From assembly GCA_037074705.1 (NCBI GenBank), contig CM073596.1, forward strand, positions 20,480,501 to 20,544,500: DNA of 64,000 nucleotides, given 5' to 3'. Source of the DNA: Zhengitettix transpicula. Its lineage: Eukaryota; Arthropoda; Insecta; Orthoptera; Tetrigidae. Of this stretch, positions 47,768 to 61,589 are shown one piece after another. A program made the position numbers and the translations under genes. The number at the start of each line of letters is the position of its first letter. Position 1 is the first letter of the stretch. The notes beneath the pieces are model-generated. The model made no database searches. It worked only from the letters and a program-made list of their open reading frames with translations, and had not been told where the DNA came from.

Positions 47768-49552
47768 GTAGCAAATGGAATTGTAAATGTATGGTCGTTA
47801 AAGACCTGGATGTTTACGCGCCCCTAAATAAAACAAAATAAAAAATGATACCAACACATTTTCCTAACATAGAGAAAGAATATTTAACACACTACAAATA
47901 ATTATGAGAACATGATGCTTTAAGAAATGTATTTGATTTTAACTTCATATATTTTGTGAGGCTGATTGTGATTTAGATAACTTACACCTTCTTTGTCCCA
48001 GATCTACAGTTTATTTATGCCTGTGTGGGTTTATGCTTACAGAAAAAATTGTGCGCTCCGTCTATTTAAAAGATTTTTGACAAATTTAGTCGTTACTTGT
48101 GTAAATTCAATCTGTTGTTTGTAAGTCAGTACACGAATAATAATTAAAGTTACCCGAGTTTATATTTATTTAATTAAATATCTAGGAGTGAAAAATATCT
48201 AAGTAATTTAGCCATTTTTAAGTAAATTATAAAATGTTTGGAAGGAGGACTCAGAATATCGATCGTAAATGAACATCTAATTCTTCAGAAAAAAATCATT
48301 CTACTTGCAGCGAGACAGAATTGCTGGTAAGAGTGTGAAATATCTATGATGAAAGTAATGAATTTGGGTGTTTCAAATTGGTGAAAACTATTCTGAACAT
48401 TATAAATTCGTTTTTGGCATTGATATATCTTTCCTGTGAGTAAAATTCCAGTTCTTCCTCGGCGTAAAGGGCAAAACCTCAATGCATTTAGATCAGTTTT
48501 AATCAATTTTCCCAAATTGCCGAGCGCTGCAGATAACGAGAATTAGACTCAGAGTCGGTTGTTAATGAAGTGCAGCACTCACTCGGAAGTAGCAGTCACT
48601 GCAGGGTATTATCATAATGGAGTTTGAAAATGCAGTTTCCCCTTTTCCCTAAATACGTCTGCGTAACATTTTCCACGATGGCTTCCTGCTGATCTCTATC
48701 GATATGTAGAAGTGTTATTCCTCCCTCGACTATATCCGCCCTAAGCCCCTCCGTTCTTTATTCTAAATACTTCCCACGCGAAGCACAAGGCAATAGCATT
48801 CACATGTAAATTTTGTATTTATATTCGGTATTCTGCTAAGAAAAGGAATGGTGCAGTCGTACGTAAAGAATAGCATATTGACGAAATTTCGGAGCAAAAC
48901 ACGAATTTCGCACGAGAAACTCGACGGGCCAGATGAAGAAGCGAAAATTAAAACCAGGTATTTTTAACCTAAAAAAATATAAGCAAAGTTATTCTGATAT
49001 AAGGAAAATACTGCGGCATGTTTTTAAAAAATAAACAATTAATTTAGGTTACTTTAAATCTTCTGACATCCTATAAACTATAACTCGGAAAAAACTTAAG
49101 CAGTGTCAACATTTTAGGACATTAATTTATACTATTTAATCTTACTTTATTTTTTAAAATGTTTAGGAATAAATTGATTCTTCAAACTATATACTCTTCA
49201 CGTGGTTTTGGACACTAATAGTGACCATAAATATATTTTCATTAACTTAATTTTGTGCCTTTCCAAAGTTAGTTCTAACTGCATAGTAGAAATAGCTAAA
49301 ATAACTTTAATTTGATTCATTTTCTCACGTTCAACTGTAATAGAAAACCATCGAAGATGTTCTTTGTCTTTTCTAAGATGATGTAACTTTGAAATAGGTT
49401 TCACTTTTGAATGTTAATAACTATCAAGTATGTGATATGCGTTATCGCTTGTAAAAACCAATTCAAGTACGTGTTGGCTGATTTCAAGATAAAGACAGGA
49501 CTCCAATAATTTCGCAATTCGCGAATTTTTACCATCAAAACGTTGTTAATTA

Positions 49553-49599
49553 AATTATATATATATATATAAAGAGAGAGAGAGAGAGAGAGAGAGAGA
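49553..49599. repeat. Compound (AT)n-(AG)n microsatellite
   Basis: About 18 bases of AT repeat followed by about 27 bases of AG repeat. Confidence 0.9.
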
Positions 49600-49760
49600 A
49601 ATTTAAACCCGTGGACATACTGCAACAATCATCTACACATATTATTCCAAACACGAGAAACGGTACTGTGGGGGTGAAAAGACTCCTAGGATTCAGGTGG
49701 AAAGATATATAACTAAAAAAGTGATCATTTTGTGTTAAATTACTGCGCGCCAAGAGACCG

Positions 49761-49768
49761 TGACGTCA
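49761..49768. promoter_or_regulatory. Palindromic CRE (TGACGTCA)
   Basis: Full cAMP response element core in a short GC-richer patch (gcgcgccaagagaccg before it). Isolated: no adjacent gene is visible, and one 8-mer in 64 kb is close to chance expectation. Confidence 0.25.
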
Positions 49769-52479
49769 CACGACAGAGAGACGTTACTATGCGACGAACA
49801 AAGGAAATAGTTCCTTTTTCCGTAATGAAATAAGGCAGAAATATTTGCATTGAATAAAAATTATAATTGTATCCAGTAATACTCCATCGAATGATAATAA
49901 AAAAATTAATACGAAATACTTTACGATCCTTGCGTAAAATGTACGTTAATTTCCTCGCTATATTAGTGACTCAAATATAGTGACTATTTGTTTACATTAT
50001 GAATCTAGCTAACAATTTCATCAATTTAATCTTTCGTAATTTCTGAAGACTGAGTGACAATTGTCCTGCTATACTCAAGGGGTATATTTAACTATTTAAT
50101 TAAATACTTTTTCGGGTTTATATAAATATGTATATATGTTTATATAAATATGGGCACCCAACTAGTAGATAAATATAATACAGCTATTTTTATTCGCAGG
50201 ATTATTTTCATCAAACTCTCACGAAATCAGAATCTAAAATGTGGATTATTATGACCTTACAGAAACATTGCTTTTGTTTTACGTGTATAGTTTTTTTTAT
50301 TGTAGCCGTTAAACATCCCTAATAAATACTCAGATTCAACATCAACACTATAATACCTACGTTTGCGTGGAATATCTGATTTAATTACGGATACAAACAT
50401 TAATTAACAAAATTTTGAAACCGAAATAAAAATACATTTCTTCCCTAGCACGAGGTTTGTGTAAATATAGTTTTGGAATAAGCTTTCACTGCATTGTTTG
50501 TATTATTGCGTAACAGATTGATTTTTAAGCCTTTTGATCTATCAGACTCCCGTCACCGTTCTCTCATCAAAATATTAAGAAATGAGAAGAATTGACTGCC
50601 GTTTCCTAGTTACAGTATTGTTTCACATTTGTGGGCATGTTTGAATTGGCATATCTTGTTTTCTATTTGATAAGTCCTCCATTGTAATTTAGTATTTAGG
50701 AGGCTACGTCGCTTATCTGCAAGGACGTAATCAGGGATTCCAAGGTCTGCAAGCATGATTACGTCAAGTTAATAGAGAGACATGTGAATGTAATAAACGG
50801 AAGAAATTGTGAAAATGAGGACTTCAGATTCCAAGACTATTATATTTAAAAAAATGATATAATATGTATACGAAACAATATAAAAATTTCAGCAAAATAT
50901 CATAAAGGTAAAAGATCTTAAAGAAAGAAACAAAATATTTCCATGCAATGAGTGATTCCATAAGGAAATATTTTATTCATGCTTCTCATAACCATGAATA
51001 AACTTAAAATGTCTACTAATTGCAGTAAAGAACCATTAACCTATTTTATATGTAAAAAATTTGACTTATAAAATTTTTATCACTTATTTCTTCCGTTTTA
51101 AAAAATTGTCCTAACTTTAATTATCCACAATCACACTATTATTATATAAACCCTTAAAATGCATTGAAATTTTCTTCAACTCATATTAAAACCAAATATC
51201 TTTAAACTATATAGTTTTAAATACTTTTTCATAAAAGTTCGCTCTGGAAAGTACTTTATGTAATATGAGTTATAGTGTGACAAGTTGAAATAAAATATTT
51301 TGTTCATAATTTTTCATTTTATTTTAGTTGTTTAAAAGTTACTTTTAATTATTCATTGTTTATTTACTAAAAGTTTTTAAATATTTTAAACTGCGTATAA
51401 AATTTTACATTTTTTAAATAATATTTATTTTGTGAGTTTTCTAAATGTCCTAATATAAGCATTGAATTTTGTCCTTGCGTTTGGTTTTTCTTTAGTTTTA
51501 AAATTAAATTTTCTCTTAAATACAATTGTCGGGTTGGATTAAAAAAATGTTTCAACCGCATTCTCCTCCAACGTCGTCAGGTTAACTGTGAGAATTGTAT
51601 TAGGTACAAATTCACGGAAAAATTCTTCGCTCTATAATTAAATTTTCTCATTCTCGTTTGAATGTATTTGAATTTTGCACAATTTTATTTATATGCATAT
51701 ATTTTCAATTTACTTCTATATATATTATTTCAATATATTTGTGTTTCATGATGTTTGATTATTTGTGTATATCTGTATAATAAAACTCGAGCATTAATTT
51801 TTTTCTGGATAAACTAATAAATCAAATGATATTTTGAATTAATTTTCATAATTTAATTCTACTTTCTCTATTAGGTTATACATTTAGCAAAATTTGATGT
51901 TTTTTTTGGAAACTGAAAACAGATTTTAAATAATGGCACTTTCTTTTCATTAATACATTTTCTTTATGAATATTATTGGTAATTATTCATTTAGTTTCAT
52001 AAATGATTAGTCCGTCGACGACGGAGAAAAACTAACGGATTCTTAAACTATGTCATTAGTAGAGGACTAATGTTATCAATACTATAATAATATGAATTAG
52101 TAATTTTATTTCACTTTTATGACAATTTTCAAGGGAAAGTACTTGACGTTTTTATAAAATATATTATTTAATTCTCCTTCCTGCCTTATTTTAATCTAAA
52201 AAATTACGCTAAATTATATTTGTTAATATTCTTCCACCGGTCCTTAAAATCATTTCAATCAGTCAAGTTTTAATAATATTGGGTTTAATTAGGGTCAATT
52301 CACCTTTATAAAAGCCAGTTTCTTTATAAAAAAAACCCTGACATTTCTCTATTTAGCTAAATTCGTATTCTTTTAACATTTTTCTCTGATGCCACGTTAC
52401 AAAACTTGCTGAAAACTCATATATCGCTATCAAAGATTTTTTTACAAGTTTACAAGTTCATAGTTTAATTCATTTTATT

Positions 52480-53040
52480 ATTCTGTAAACCATGGGCCTT
52501 TTTAATCCGATAAGTCACTGTTGTCTCTTGGCCAGTGTCTTCGATAGCATCAACGGCCTCTACCGTGTTAATCTTCTCATATTTTCTACATGTACGCAAA
52601 CTATTGTTTTTCAGTAACATCTATCAGAGATCGTGGTGAAAGTGTTGCGTGTTCTGCTTCCTCAGGAACAGTGGCTACTGCTGTTTGTACTTGAAGATAG
52701 AGACAACTGATGGTTTCATCATCTTTGAACCTAGGTTGGTCGGGCCGACAAAGCAGCAGCCATGATTACCCAAGTGTTAGCTACTGTCACGTATGATAGA
52801 TCCGTAGCGATAACGCGTTATCTCTTATCGACGGTCATAAATACGTCTTCTCGGTCCAGGGGTAGGAAAATTAATTCTTAAATTGATTCCCGGAGAGCTT
52901 AGTGCCAGTCAAAGGTACTCGGCTACTATCCATTATTGAGTTTACTCTCCTGTAACTATCTTCTTTCACAACAAGTGCGTTACAGAAAAGTGGATCAACT
53001 GTCTAAACCGGTCACTACATAACCAACGAATCTGTTGTTT
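52480..53040. promoter_or_regulatory. High-complexity block, function unknown
   Basis: Stands out from AT-rich flanks: cttggccagtgtcttcg, gcgataacgcgttatc (a near-palindrome at about 52808), gatagagacaactgatgg. No coding potential seen. Confidence 0.22.
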
Positions 53041-53621
53041 TTTTCAGAAAAAAGTTTATTAAAAAAACAGCAAATTTTTGTTATTTTTTTGAAAACTTTG
53101 ACACGTGGCGCTGGAGGATGAAAAAATAAATACAAATTATAGTTACAGTGAAACAAATAAAAGGGTACTATAAATCATTGAACTGTTCATCTTAGGAAAG
53201 CGCCGAACTGGATCAGACACCCTAATGAGAACAAGGTGCTAAATAACGTCATTCGAAGACTTAATAAATAAGTCAGACTCTAGGGGAACTCAACATTTCG
53301 ACGATTTCAATGAAAATAACAAAATAATTGATTTTAAAATCAGAGAAAGCTGAATATTGTACTTAATAAAGAGCTACTATTTCATAAAATCTACCCAAAT
53401 TACTCATTTATGACTAAATGTAAAGTAACAATCCATTTACGAGACTTTTTCTGTACTTAAAATATAAATATTGACCAAAAATATTAGAAGATTCAGTGCA
53501 GTTCTTTTCTATAATCAATCACAATTTTACTAACTCAATCCTGACTGTCATTTTTACAAGTAGTTAAAGCGCATTTACGTTTTCTAAAAAATAAGCACTA
53601 TATACATACTGTAATAAATTT

Positions 53622-53872
53622 ATTAATTTATAAGTTAAGAAGTATGGGTTATATCTTTGGGTCTGATTTTGAAGTTTTTTGTCTTTGTTTTTGTTTATTT
53701 GTCATGGAGACGGCGTAGGGTAATCAATAAATTAATTAAACGATACGTAGTTTATTTTTTTATAAAGCTGTATATTCGAATTAATTGAATCCTGAATGTG
53801 AAAAGTATAATAATAATTTAAGAAAACCCAAGCATATAACCCATACTTATTCTTCTATAATTAACTTATAAA
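53622..53872. mobile_element. 251-bp foldback element (MITE-like) with 12-bp flanking direct repeat
   Basis: The left arm atttataagttaa, then agtatgggttatatc, then tttgggt (to 53662) is the reverse complement of acccaagcatataaccc, atactt, ttaacttataaa (from 53826). The right arm carries a small insertion. tgtaataaattt occurs at 53610-53621 and 53873-53884. The arms lack the GAAACGT block of the other foldbacks, so I treat it as a separate family. Confidence 0.75.
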
Positions 53873-54689
53873 TGTAATAAATTTGTTACTATACGAATTC
53901 ATATATATGGATAGATTAACAAATTGTATGGTTATTTCTATACTTCGTAAAGAAAGTGATTTCATGGTAAAAGAAATGCTAATAAAATTGTATATATTAT
54001 TCAACACATTTTTTCAATTGTATTTATACTTCAACTTCGATATAAAAATTGTTTCCTTGCCAATAATTAATTATATGTTATTAAGCCACATACAGCAGTG
54101 AACTTTCTTTTTTTATATCAATCCGTTTTAGTCGCTTTGAAATTATTTGTCAATTTTGACTCTTGTTTGACTTAACAGTCCGATTATAGTCATTAAGCAA
54201 AGAGAATGATATACTTTATAGTGTATAACCAAGAAATCATTTCAAATGTTTAATAAAGTAATTTAAATGATTAAATAAAACTGATAAAAATATAATTTGT
54301 CTTTCTGTACTTGTCTTTTTTAAAAAAGAGAAGTTTTTCCAAGTTTTCTGATTATAAGATTTCAAATTGGATTTTTAAGCCACGAAGTTTCGGCAAGAAG
54401 CTACGTTGCTGTATTCATGAAAATATATAAGTAAAGAAAATTGTGATAGCAGAAGCTGTTTATTGGCTTAATGAAAACAATAAAAAGGCTTAGGAAATGC
54501 GTAAAATTAGTTTAAAAATGCACCTGTAAATTAACTAAACATTATTAACTTCATGATTTCAATACAAAATGACGACTAGTAGAAAAAAAATACATAAGTC
54601 CTCTGTTATTTCTAATTTTATGATGCATTATCATCTCGATTCGTCGACGCTAACTGAAAATCAAAGTGAGAGAAATCCATAAACATTAC

Positions 54690-54990
54690 TTGCAATTCCA
54701 AGTTGAGCAACTATACGTAAATTCGTGTAAAACTTGTAATTTGTGCTCGCAGAGGCAGATAAAGTGTACGCACTTGAGGAAAGCAGAAGTAGTGGTGATA
54801 TCTCGCAGGGGCTTAGACCAGGTAAATGCGACTATCGACCAAGCTGTGTATCGAGGCCATCAATCGCAATCTGCAGTGACGGGCGAGTAAGCAGTGCGGA
54901 TCACGACCGACTGACGGATGGTACCATCGATCCCCCCAATTAGCGGTCCCGACGTCGCACCCACGGAGGACCGACACACTGGACAGACCT
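54690..54990. promoter_or_regulatory. High-complexity block, function unknown
   Basis: GC-richer segment with gccatcaatcgcaatc, ggatggtaccatcgatcc (near-palindrome about 54916) and ccccaattagcgg. Two short frames (74 and 66 codons) overlap and look incidental. Confidence 0.25.
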
Positions 54991-55517
54991 CAAACTTCCT
55001 GCAGACAATTTCAAAACATGTTCATTCCGTTTCGTGGATTGTTAGAAAATTGGCCAATATTTCCTAGTATATTTGTACTTAGTCTTCGTAACTTCGGACC
55101 AGTATATGCTCATATATTGAACGAAAATATTTAAAAAAACAAATATTTTATTGGCACATTTTCTTTGGACACGGGAGAGCGTTAATTCCTTTAAATTACA
55201 AATTTTCATACAGTTTTAGCTCTTGTCCTATAAATATAGTGTCAAAATATTAAAAGTTACTAATAATTTAATTAATTAAAATGCAGTTCTTTTCTAGCGT
55301 AATTGTCTCTGAACACTTCCGATTACTACACATGAAGAAACAAATCAATACCTGAATTATAAACCTTGTCATAGACCTAAAACACTCACGAAAACAATAT
55401 CTAAAAATTGTAACTGACGTCCCACAAGAACAGAAACAGAACAAGCGAAAATGATTGATTTAGTCAATTTATTTCGATTAACAAAATGAATTAATAAGTG
55501 GACTTTTTAGAGCCAGA

Positions 55518-55905
55518 TTATTTAAGCGTCACCCACGTTGAGGCCACTACCCTTTAATAGCATAGAAAGGGATAGAATGCGAAATGTACGGAAAGGTAAT
55601 CATAGGGTTAACTAGGGCCTATTGTCAGTAGTGTAATAACTATACCCGACAATTCGCCTATGGTGCAGTGAAACCCTCTAGAGAAACAAACCAGCCTGTG
55701 ATTGGAGAGGGAACGCAGCATTTCCGTCTCCATGCCTCGACTAAGATTTGACGCTGTTGGCAGACCGTTCCATTTGGAATAAAGGACAATTCTTGGAGTA
55801 TGCCCAGCGTTTGCAGCAACCCAGAGCATACACCCCTAAAAACTAACCTGGATGGCTCGGCTTATGGGAAACTTAGTTCAAAAGCAGCGAGAGAGGGAGC
55901 GGGAG
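55518..55905 (-). mobile_element. Retroposon family R2, inverted sibling copy
   Basis: The reverse complement runs in step with 56150-56580: ttcccataagccgag, gggcatactccaag, cttagtcgaggcatgg, aatgctgcgttccc, ataggcgaattgtcggg, cctttctatgctattaa. It is more diverged than the other copy, lacks a clear poly(A) tail and lies about 160 bases from it in opposite orientation, so the two form a loose inverted repeat. Confidence 0.75.
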
Positions 55906-56067
55906 AGACGATCTAATGAATAAGCTCTGTGCTCTTCAAAACAAACTGTTCAGATGCTCCCTAACTAATTTTAAGGATTATCTGGTTGTATTTAGTTGTG
56001 AAAGATTCTCTCAAGGTCTCTATTAAATTTCACGTCCTTAAGACAAATAGAGCACAGAACGCTTGGA

Positions 56068-56605
56068 ACTACAAGCGAGAGAATTCTCTCGCAGGTAACC
56101 TGCGAGGGAATCTTTTAGGAGAGATACGAAGGGGCTACCTTTGGGGATGCCTTTTCCTCTCCGTTTTTGAACTATGGTTCCCACAAGCCGAGGCACCTCG
56201 GCATGTTTTGAGAGGTGTATGTTCCGGGGTCGCAGACCTTGGGCATACGGTAAGAGTTGTTCGCTATTCCCATTGTAATAGTCGGCCAGCTGCCTCCTAA
56301 ACTGGTCGAGGCACGGAGAAGGGAATGCTGCGTCCCCACAGCAAACTCCTCTCCCGCTATCGGAAGGGCGTGGGACAAGTACCCAATGCCCGACCTACCT
56401 GATGCAGGATTTTCTAGAGTTTTCCCTGCATTTCTTTAGGCGAATGCCAGGTAGGATCCTTAAAATATAGCCCGGGGGCCCTAGTAACCCTTGACTACCT
56501 TCCTCTGCCCTTCCGCATCCCCCCTTTCAAATCCCTTCCTATGCTATTAAAGGGGAGTTGCCCAAATTGGATCACCCTCATGTAGCCTGTTGCCCTAAAA
56601 AAAAA
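56068..56605 (+). mobile_element. Poly(A)-tailed retroposon (family R2), full insertion with 12-bp target duplication
   Basis: A 538-bp element ending in a 10-A run. Identical agaacgcttgga at 56056-56067 and 56606-56617 marks a target duplication typical of LINE-mediated retroposition. Internal blocks (aagccgaggcacctcgg, gtcgaggcacggagaag, gaagggcgtgggacaag, acccttgactaccttcc) recur in two other copies in the window. The 5' end has two short palindromes (cgagagaattctctcg and gcaggtaacctgc). I see no RNA polymerase III A/B box, so it may be a SINE of unknown head or the 3' part of a LINE. Confidence 0.85.
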
Positions 56606-56899
56606 AGAACGCTTGGATTTTTCATGCATTGCTTCCGAGTAAGAAACAATAAGAACTTGGAGAAGCCCATAAACATGAAGTAACGAGCAGTGCGAAACAG
56701 ATCATCAACCATCAACCATATGACAGAAGCGACCAAAGGTAGAAATTGTATGGTCGAAGATCAGTGTCGAAAAGAGTGAATTGAGCAGAAAGAATACAGG
56801 CTAAACCGTGATGGTTAGAATATTGTCATATGTTTACATACCACATGAGTTGCTGGAAAGGGTTTCAAACTTTGTGAATCGTACCGTCGCTATCTGGTT

Positions 56900-57330
56900 G
56901 GATCGTTATTTCCGCCTTTTTTTTCCACGTTAACCTTCCCATTGTCAGTTTCTATATAAATGGCAAAGCTTTCAGTGCGCGTGTTCACCCGGCAGCCAGA
57001 TAACATTAAAAATCGTCCTCACGTTAATAAAGGATGAGCGGCCAGAATTGTTGAATGCAAATTGAGTGTCGGTGGCATTGAAATGTAATGTCTGTTTGTG
57101 CAGGGCGTGCGTTGGGCAGGAGGCGAGAAGAATACAGGCAGCACTGCCACCACAAAGGCGCATTGTGCCGCCTCATTGACTTGTAAATGGCCGCTCGACC
57201 GCCATTTATTAGTCATCAATAGCCTCTCCCCACATCCAGCCACCATGCAGCTCTGTGATTGACAGTGCAACATTGGGGAGTCGCACGCGCATATGGACCA
57301 CATAAATACCTAACCAACGCGCCGCGCCTG
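56900..57330. promoter_or_regulatory. Candidate downstream cis-regulatory block
   Basis: High-complexity block with tataaatggc near 56955, gccatttattag (Hox/caudal-like) near 57202, and ttcattgttg-type sites. A 94-codon minus frame overlaps it without recognisable residues. Lies just after the R2 retroposon. Confidence 0.3.
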
Positions 57331-59169
57331 TTTCACGTACACACGTTATTTCAAACATTAATATCAACAATACATTCGGCACATTGTCGATAAAGGTACG
57401 TTTTATCGATTTCAGAAAATAAATTCAAAAATCATGATCTCACATCCACGGTGAAAAAAGACTCAAGGTCCGCTACGGAAAAGAGGAGGGAAGGATACCG
57501 ATACAGAGAGAGATACGGAAAAGGAAAGTTGGACGTAGATTAACAAATCCAAGAAAGAGTTTGTTACAAATGGTAGAAAATTGCTTATAGAACGAGGTAG
57601 GAAAAATGACAAAAAGAGGAATAGAACAAAAGAGTTGCGAGATTAACACACAGAAAAAAATAGAATATGTTAAATATCATGACTTGTATATAAAAAGACA
57701 AAATGACAGAAAAAATAATAATGGGGCAAATGTGGGATAATGGAGTACCTATATCATTATTTCACCAACGAAAAGCTCAAAGTTGACTTAAAAGCAAATT
57801 AAAAGTGCTCACTACTGTAAATACTCCATAAATAACAATAAAAATAGTTTTCTGGTCAAAGACGTGGCGACGCCGGAAATTCCAGAATTCGGGATTTTTG
57901 GACATTCTATTCGAAAACAACTTTAACTGACTCGATGCCGCGGGTAAAGGGCACGTAATTTTTCCCAGGTAGGGGGGTAGCGATATAAAAAGCGAGAAAA
58001 ATTTGCTCGTGAGTCGTCTTCATCTGTGACAGGTTTACATCTTACGTTTATGTTGCACGTATGGTAACACTTTTGTAACCGAGAGAAACAGAAACAGACG
58101 TTAAACAGCAACCAGGAAACGGACTACGAAACTGGACATACATGGAAACAGGGCAAGCAGTATCCTATTTATCTGAAGGCGCAAATCATAGCGAAATATT
58201 CCACTAGATTGTGCAAAGTTATGTGAGCAAGTCCTAAAATTATTCATTCATTAATTTATTATGAATTGAAATTAAATAAAATTTTCATTTATTCAAAAAC
58301 CGCAATTCTTTTTTAAAAAAATCCTGAGTTAGAGTTATTATGTTGTATTAGAAAACAGTGGCCAGCACTTTGAAAAAATAAATAAAAATGTATTGATTAA
58401 TATAAGTAAATTTGTAATCGTAATTTAAAACAATTTGTAAATAAATTTGTATTTTTAAAATATTTAAGGTGCATTTTAATATAAATAACACTAAACCAGG
58501 GAGAAGGAAGAACCAACGAAATAAAATGACAGAGGTAGAGCACCTGAAACAAAGAAAAAGAAGGAAACCAAAACGAACTTCTAGAATATTAATCAATGTT
58601 CTATTTTTAAAAATAGATATAATTAAAGCAGAAACAGTCTATTTACTTTTTACTATACACATGCTCGTGTAGTTCAACGTAGACGTTCCGTTAAAGTTTC
58701 GTATGGATTCATATTTCTTCTCAAGATACTATTTAAATATTTTATATATTGATTGTCAATGTTGTGCCAATATTAAAAATAGTAATCAGCTCTACATGGA
58801 ATAATAAAATCAATTTAGTTTGAAAAATATTCATTTTTTTTAAAAAAAAAAAGGTAGTTAAATAAATCACTTTAGATGACCAAATTTATGAATTGATTAT
58901 GGAATGTGGGTCTGTTATATAATTAATTTCCGTTGAATAGCTGTTAACGTGATAATAATTTATTATGTAATTTTGAGCATTTTATCGAATTATAATTGTT
59001 GTTTAAATAGAGGTAGGTGCAGGTAAAATATTTATTTCCCAATTTCCAAGTAATTAAAAGTCTATGCTACTATAGTTTCAGCTAACCAGGTTTTACAAAG
59101 TAATATTTTGAATACATTCAATTACGATTTCAGTAAATCTTCAGTGGTAATTATTTTTATCGCAAAAGC
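57331..59169. other. AT-rich downstream DNA with a possible LINE tail
   Basis: At 57460-57600 the plus strand reads GRRLTNPRKSLLQMVENCL-like residues with a basic, Lys/Arg-rich lead. This resembles the extreme tails of RTE-type RT proteins but is too short to call. The rest is AT-rich. Confidence 0.3.
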
Positions 59170-59520
59170 TATATATCGGAATGTCGGCCATGTTGACGAC
59201 GAAGCGCTGATAACATTCTAGAGCAAGATCCTGATAAGGACTGTACCAATCCAGCATCTATTGCTTATCAGCGTAGATTACTCTCTTCAACATGGCGTTT
59301 AGCAAACAAAAGAATCAGAATTTTCTATCGAAGAAAAGTCACCATACGATCACAAGCTGCGTCGGGAAATCCTCAAGCAATCATCGCCGATTTCAGCGCT
59401 CCTGTCGAATTAACAACAATAAATTGCTTGTCGGTTCAATTACCTTCATGTTCCTAACAATCACAAACGTTCATTACACATTCCGCGCAATTACCAGGTG
59501 ATAATCCTCAACCACTCAGA
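59170..59520. promoter_or_regulatory. High-complexity block with GATA-type sites
   Basis: Several GATA/TTATC sites close together (gctgataac, cctgataagg, gcttatcag between 59207 and 59272) followed by non-repetitive GC-richer sequence. A 69-codon frame begins at atggcg-like 59292 but shows nothing recognisable. Confidence 0.28.
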
Positions 59521-61539
59521 TGGAAACGCGTCAAATTTAGTATTGGGTTTGTACCCTAGCACTGATTAGATAATTCTAACCCATTCTGCCCCTTTGTTTA
59601 ATTACATAGCAAAATTATAGTAGATAAAATTATTAATATTTACAATAAATGAACGATACTGTTTGGTAACAAACTTTTCAGAGAATGATGTTTTAAGTGA
59701 ATATGTTGATCTGCAAATAAATATTGACTCATCTTAATTGACAGCGAATAAATTTGTATTGCAACACTTGGATTTGAAATTTATTTAGCTGTTATGAAAT
59801 ATAAGTGATCGTTTCCACAGTTTTAGACTTATAGTTTTATTTGCTGGTATCGTTTATTTTCACACTTATTTCACTGTCACCATATGAATGAGAATATTCG
59901 ATAATTTATCCAACACTTTATTGTAGTGTTTCTTGAACAGAAAAACGAAAATCACAACAGAAAATATACTTTTACGATATATGTTGACTACAATTTTTCT
60001 AATAAGCATTAGCATAGAATAAAACTTTAATAAATAGTTAAAGCCTGTAAATATGTAAACCGCACAATGTTTCACTATATTTATTAAGTTGAAACCTCGA
60101 GAACGACTTTTTCAATAATTTAACGATAAAACCCTTCATTCTGAAATGTAAAAAAAAAACTTACATATATCTCACTACTTTCACCATAGTGAAGTGTATG
60201 CTTTTCAAGTATGATGCCAAATGGTCGGAAGTATTATTGGTAGGAAATGTAAAATTAATGTTCGGAATTACTTCAGTTCTAAAGTAAGACGGAAGCAAGA
60301 GGGTATAACAAGATTCAACCATTAAAGTGAGAAATAATGAAGAAGAAATAAATATTCTAATAAATTCAGCCTTTCTAACTGTGTCTTTAGGGAAGAAATT
60401 TCAGAGTATCAGTAGAGAGAGACTATCACGGAAATAATCCATTCGTTTCACTTGAAAAAAGAAAGCTAACGGAAGTTTGCAATAGATTGAAAAAAAGTAA
60501 TTAGGGTATTCCATTAAATCCAATTTAAAATTCTCCTGAGTTAATATCCCTTTGATTTGTGACTTTCCCAAAATCCCTATAGAAATGCTCCTTAAATGGC
60601 CTGGACCACAAATTACAAAACCTTCATTGAACAAAATAAATCAGTTGAAGACAAAAAATAACTTAAAAAGGAACGAAAAGTCTAATGTAAATAAAATTAT
60701 AATATTAAAATATTTTATTTCATTTGACTTTTAATAAATTAAATGTTTGTATAAAAGGGGGCTAATCTAATATAGATATAAAAGAGAAAAAAAATTTTTT
60801 GGTTACATGTACATAATTTTCTTTATAAATAATTTGGATAGATATACTGTGGATCTTATTCCTATTAAAAAATCATTAAGCTCCTTCGGTAACCCACCTT
60901 CATACATTCCAATAAAAAAATACGAATTTTTATTTTCTTGAGGTAAAAAGCGCTAATTATTAAATATAAAATTCAAGACTGTTTTAAAGGTTCGTTCCGT
61001 ATTAAATTAGATGAAAAGATCTCATTAAAATCTTATGTGCAAAAATTACGATTGATCACATATTAGTGACATTAATTTTATTATTACTTTCCTGGTTCCA
61101 TGTAAGAGTCAGATCTTCAATTTAAATAAAGTTAGTCAAATAATATTCAATATCTTAAAGCCTCACTTGTTAATATTTTGACGAATAAACTGATTTACTG
61201 CATATATAACGTAGTTCCAATTTCTTCCAAGTTTTCGTCACTTCTCTCAGAAATTTATTATATTTCTTCGGCCGGCGACACTCCAATTCTTTTGTTTTTC
61301 TGAAACTTTTACTAGTTTTGCCCTGTCATCTGTTTCGCGTACTGTGATCGCCGTCTTCCTTGACTATTCTTACTACCACTGTATTCTAACATTCATAAAA
61401 ATATTGCCTACTTTGTAAATTCTAGATTATGAGTGTGGTATTGGTACCCATTACGTCGTGGTACTACGTCCTGAAAATTTAGTAAGTTGGTAGAAAATAT
61501 TTTTTCACGTGTAGTAGGCATTATGCTTACTTTATGCCT
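59521..61539. other. AT-rich downstream DNA, nothing recognised
   Basis: AT-rich, with short frames only. A CpG-poor transition leads into the promoter-like cluster at 61590. Confidence 0.5.
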
Positions 61540-61589
61540 ATTGCGTGTCAATCTATTCGCGTGTAAAGTGCGTGGAATAACTCCAAAAC

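Larger units (their letters stand above)
47031..52479. other. AT-rich downstream DNA with microsatellites
   Basis: (TA)n at 47728-47763, and adjoining (AT)n and (AG)n at 49553-49599. A GC-richer patch at 48540-48800 is non-repetitive. No gene recognised; small frames near the microsatellites translate the repeats. Confidence 0.5.

Noticed and set aside
57420..57740. Possible RTE-type RT tail
   Set aside because: Only about 20 residues are suggestive; too short to separate from chance.
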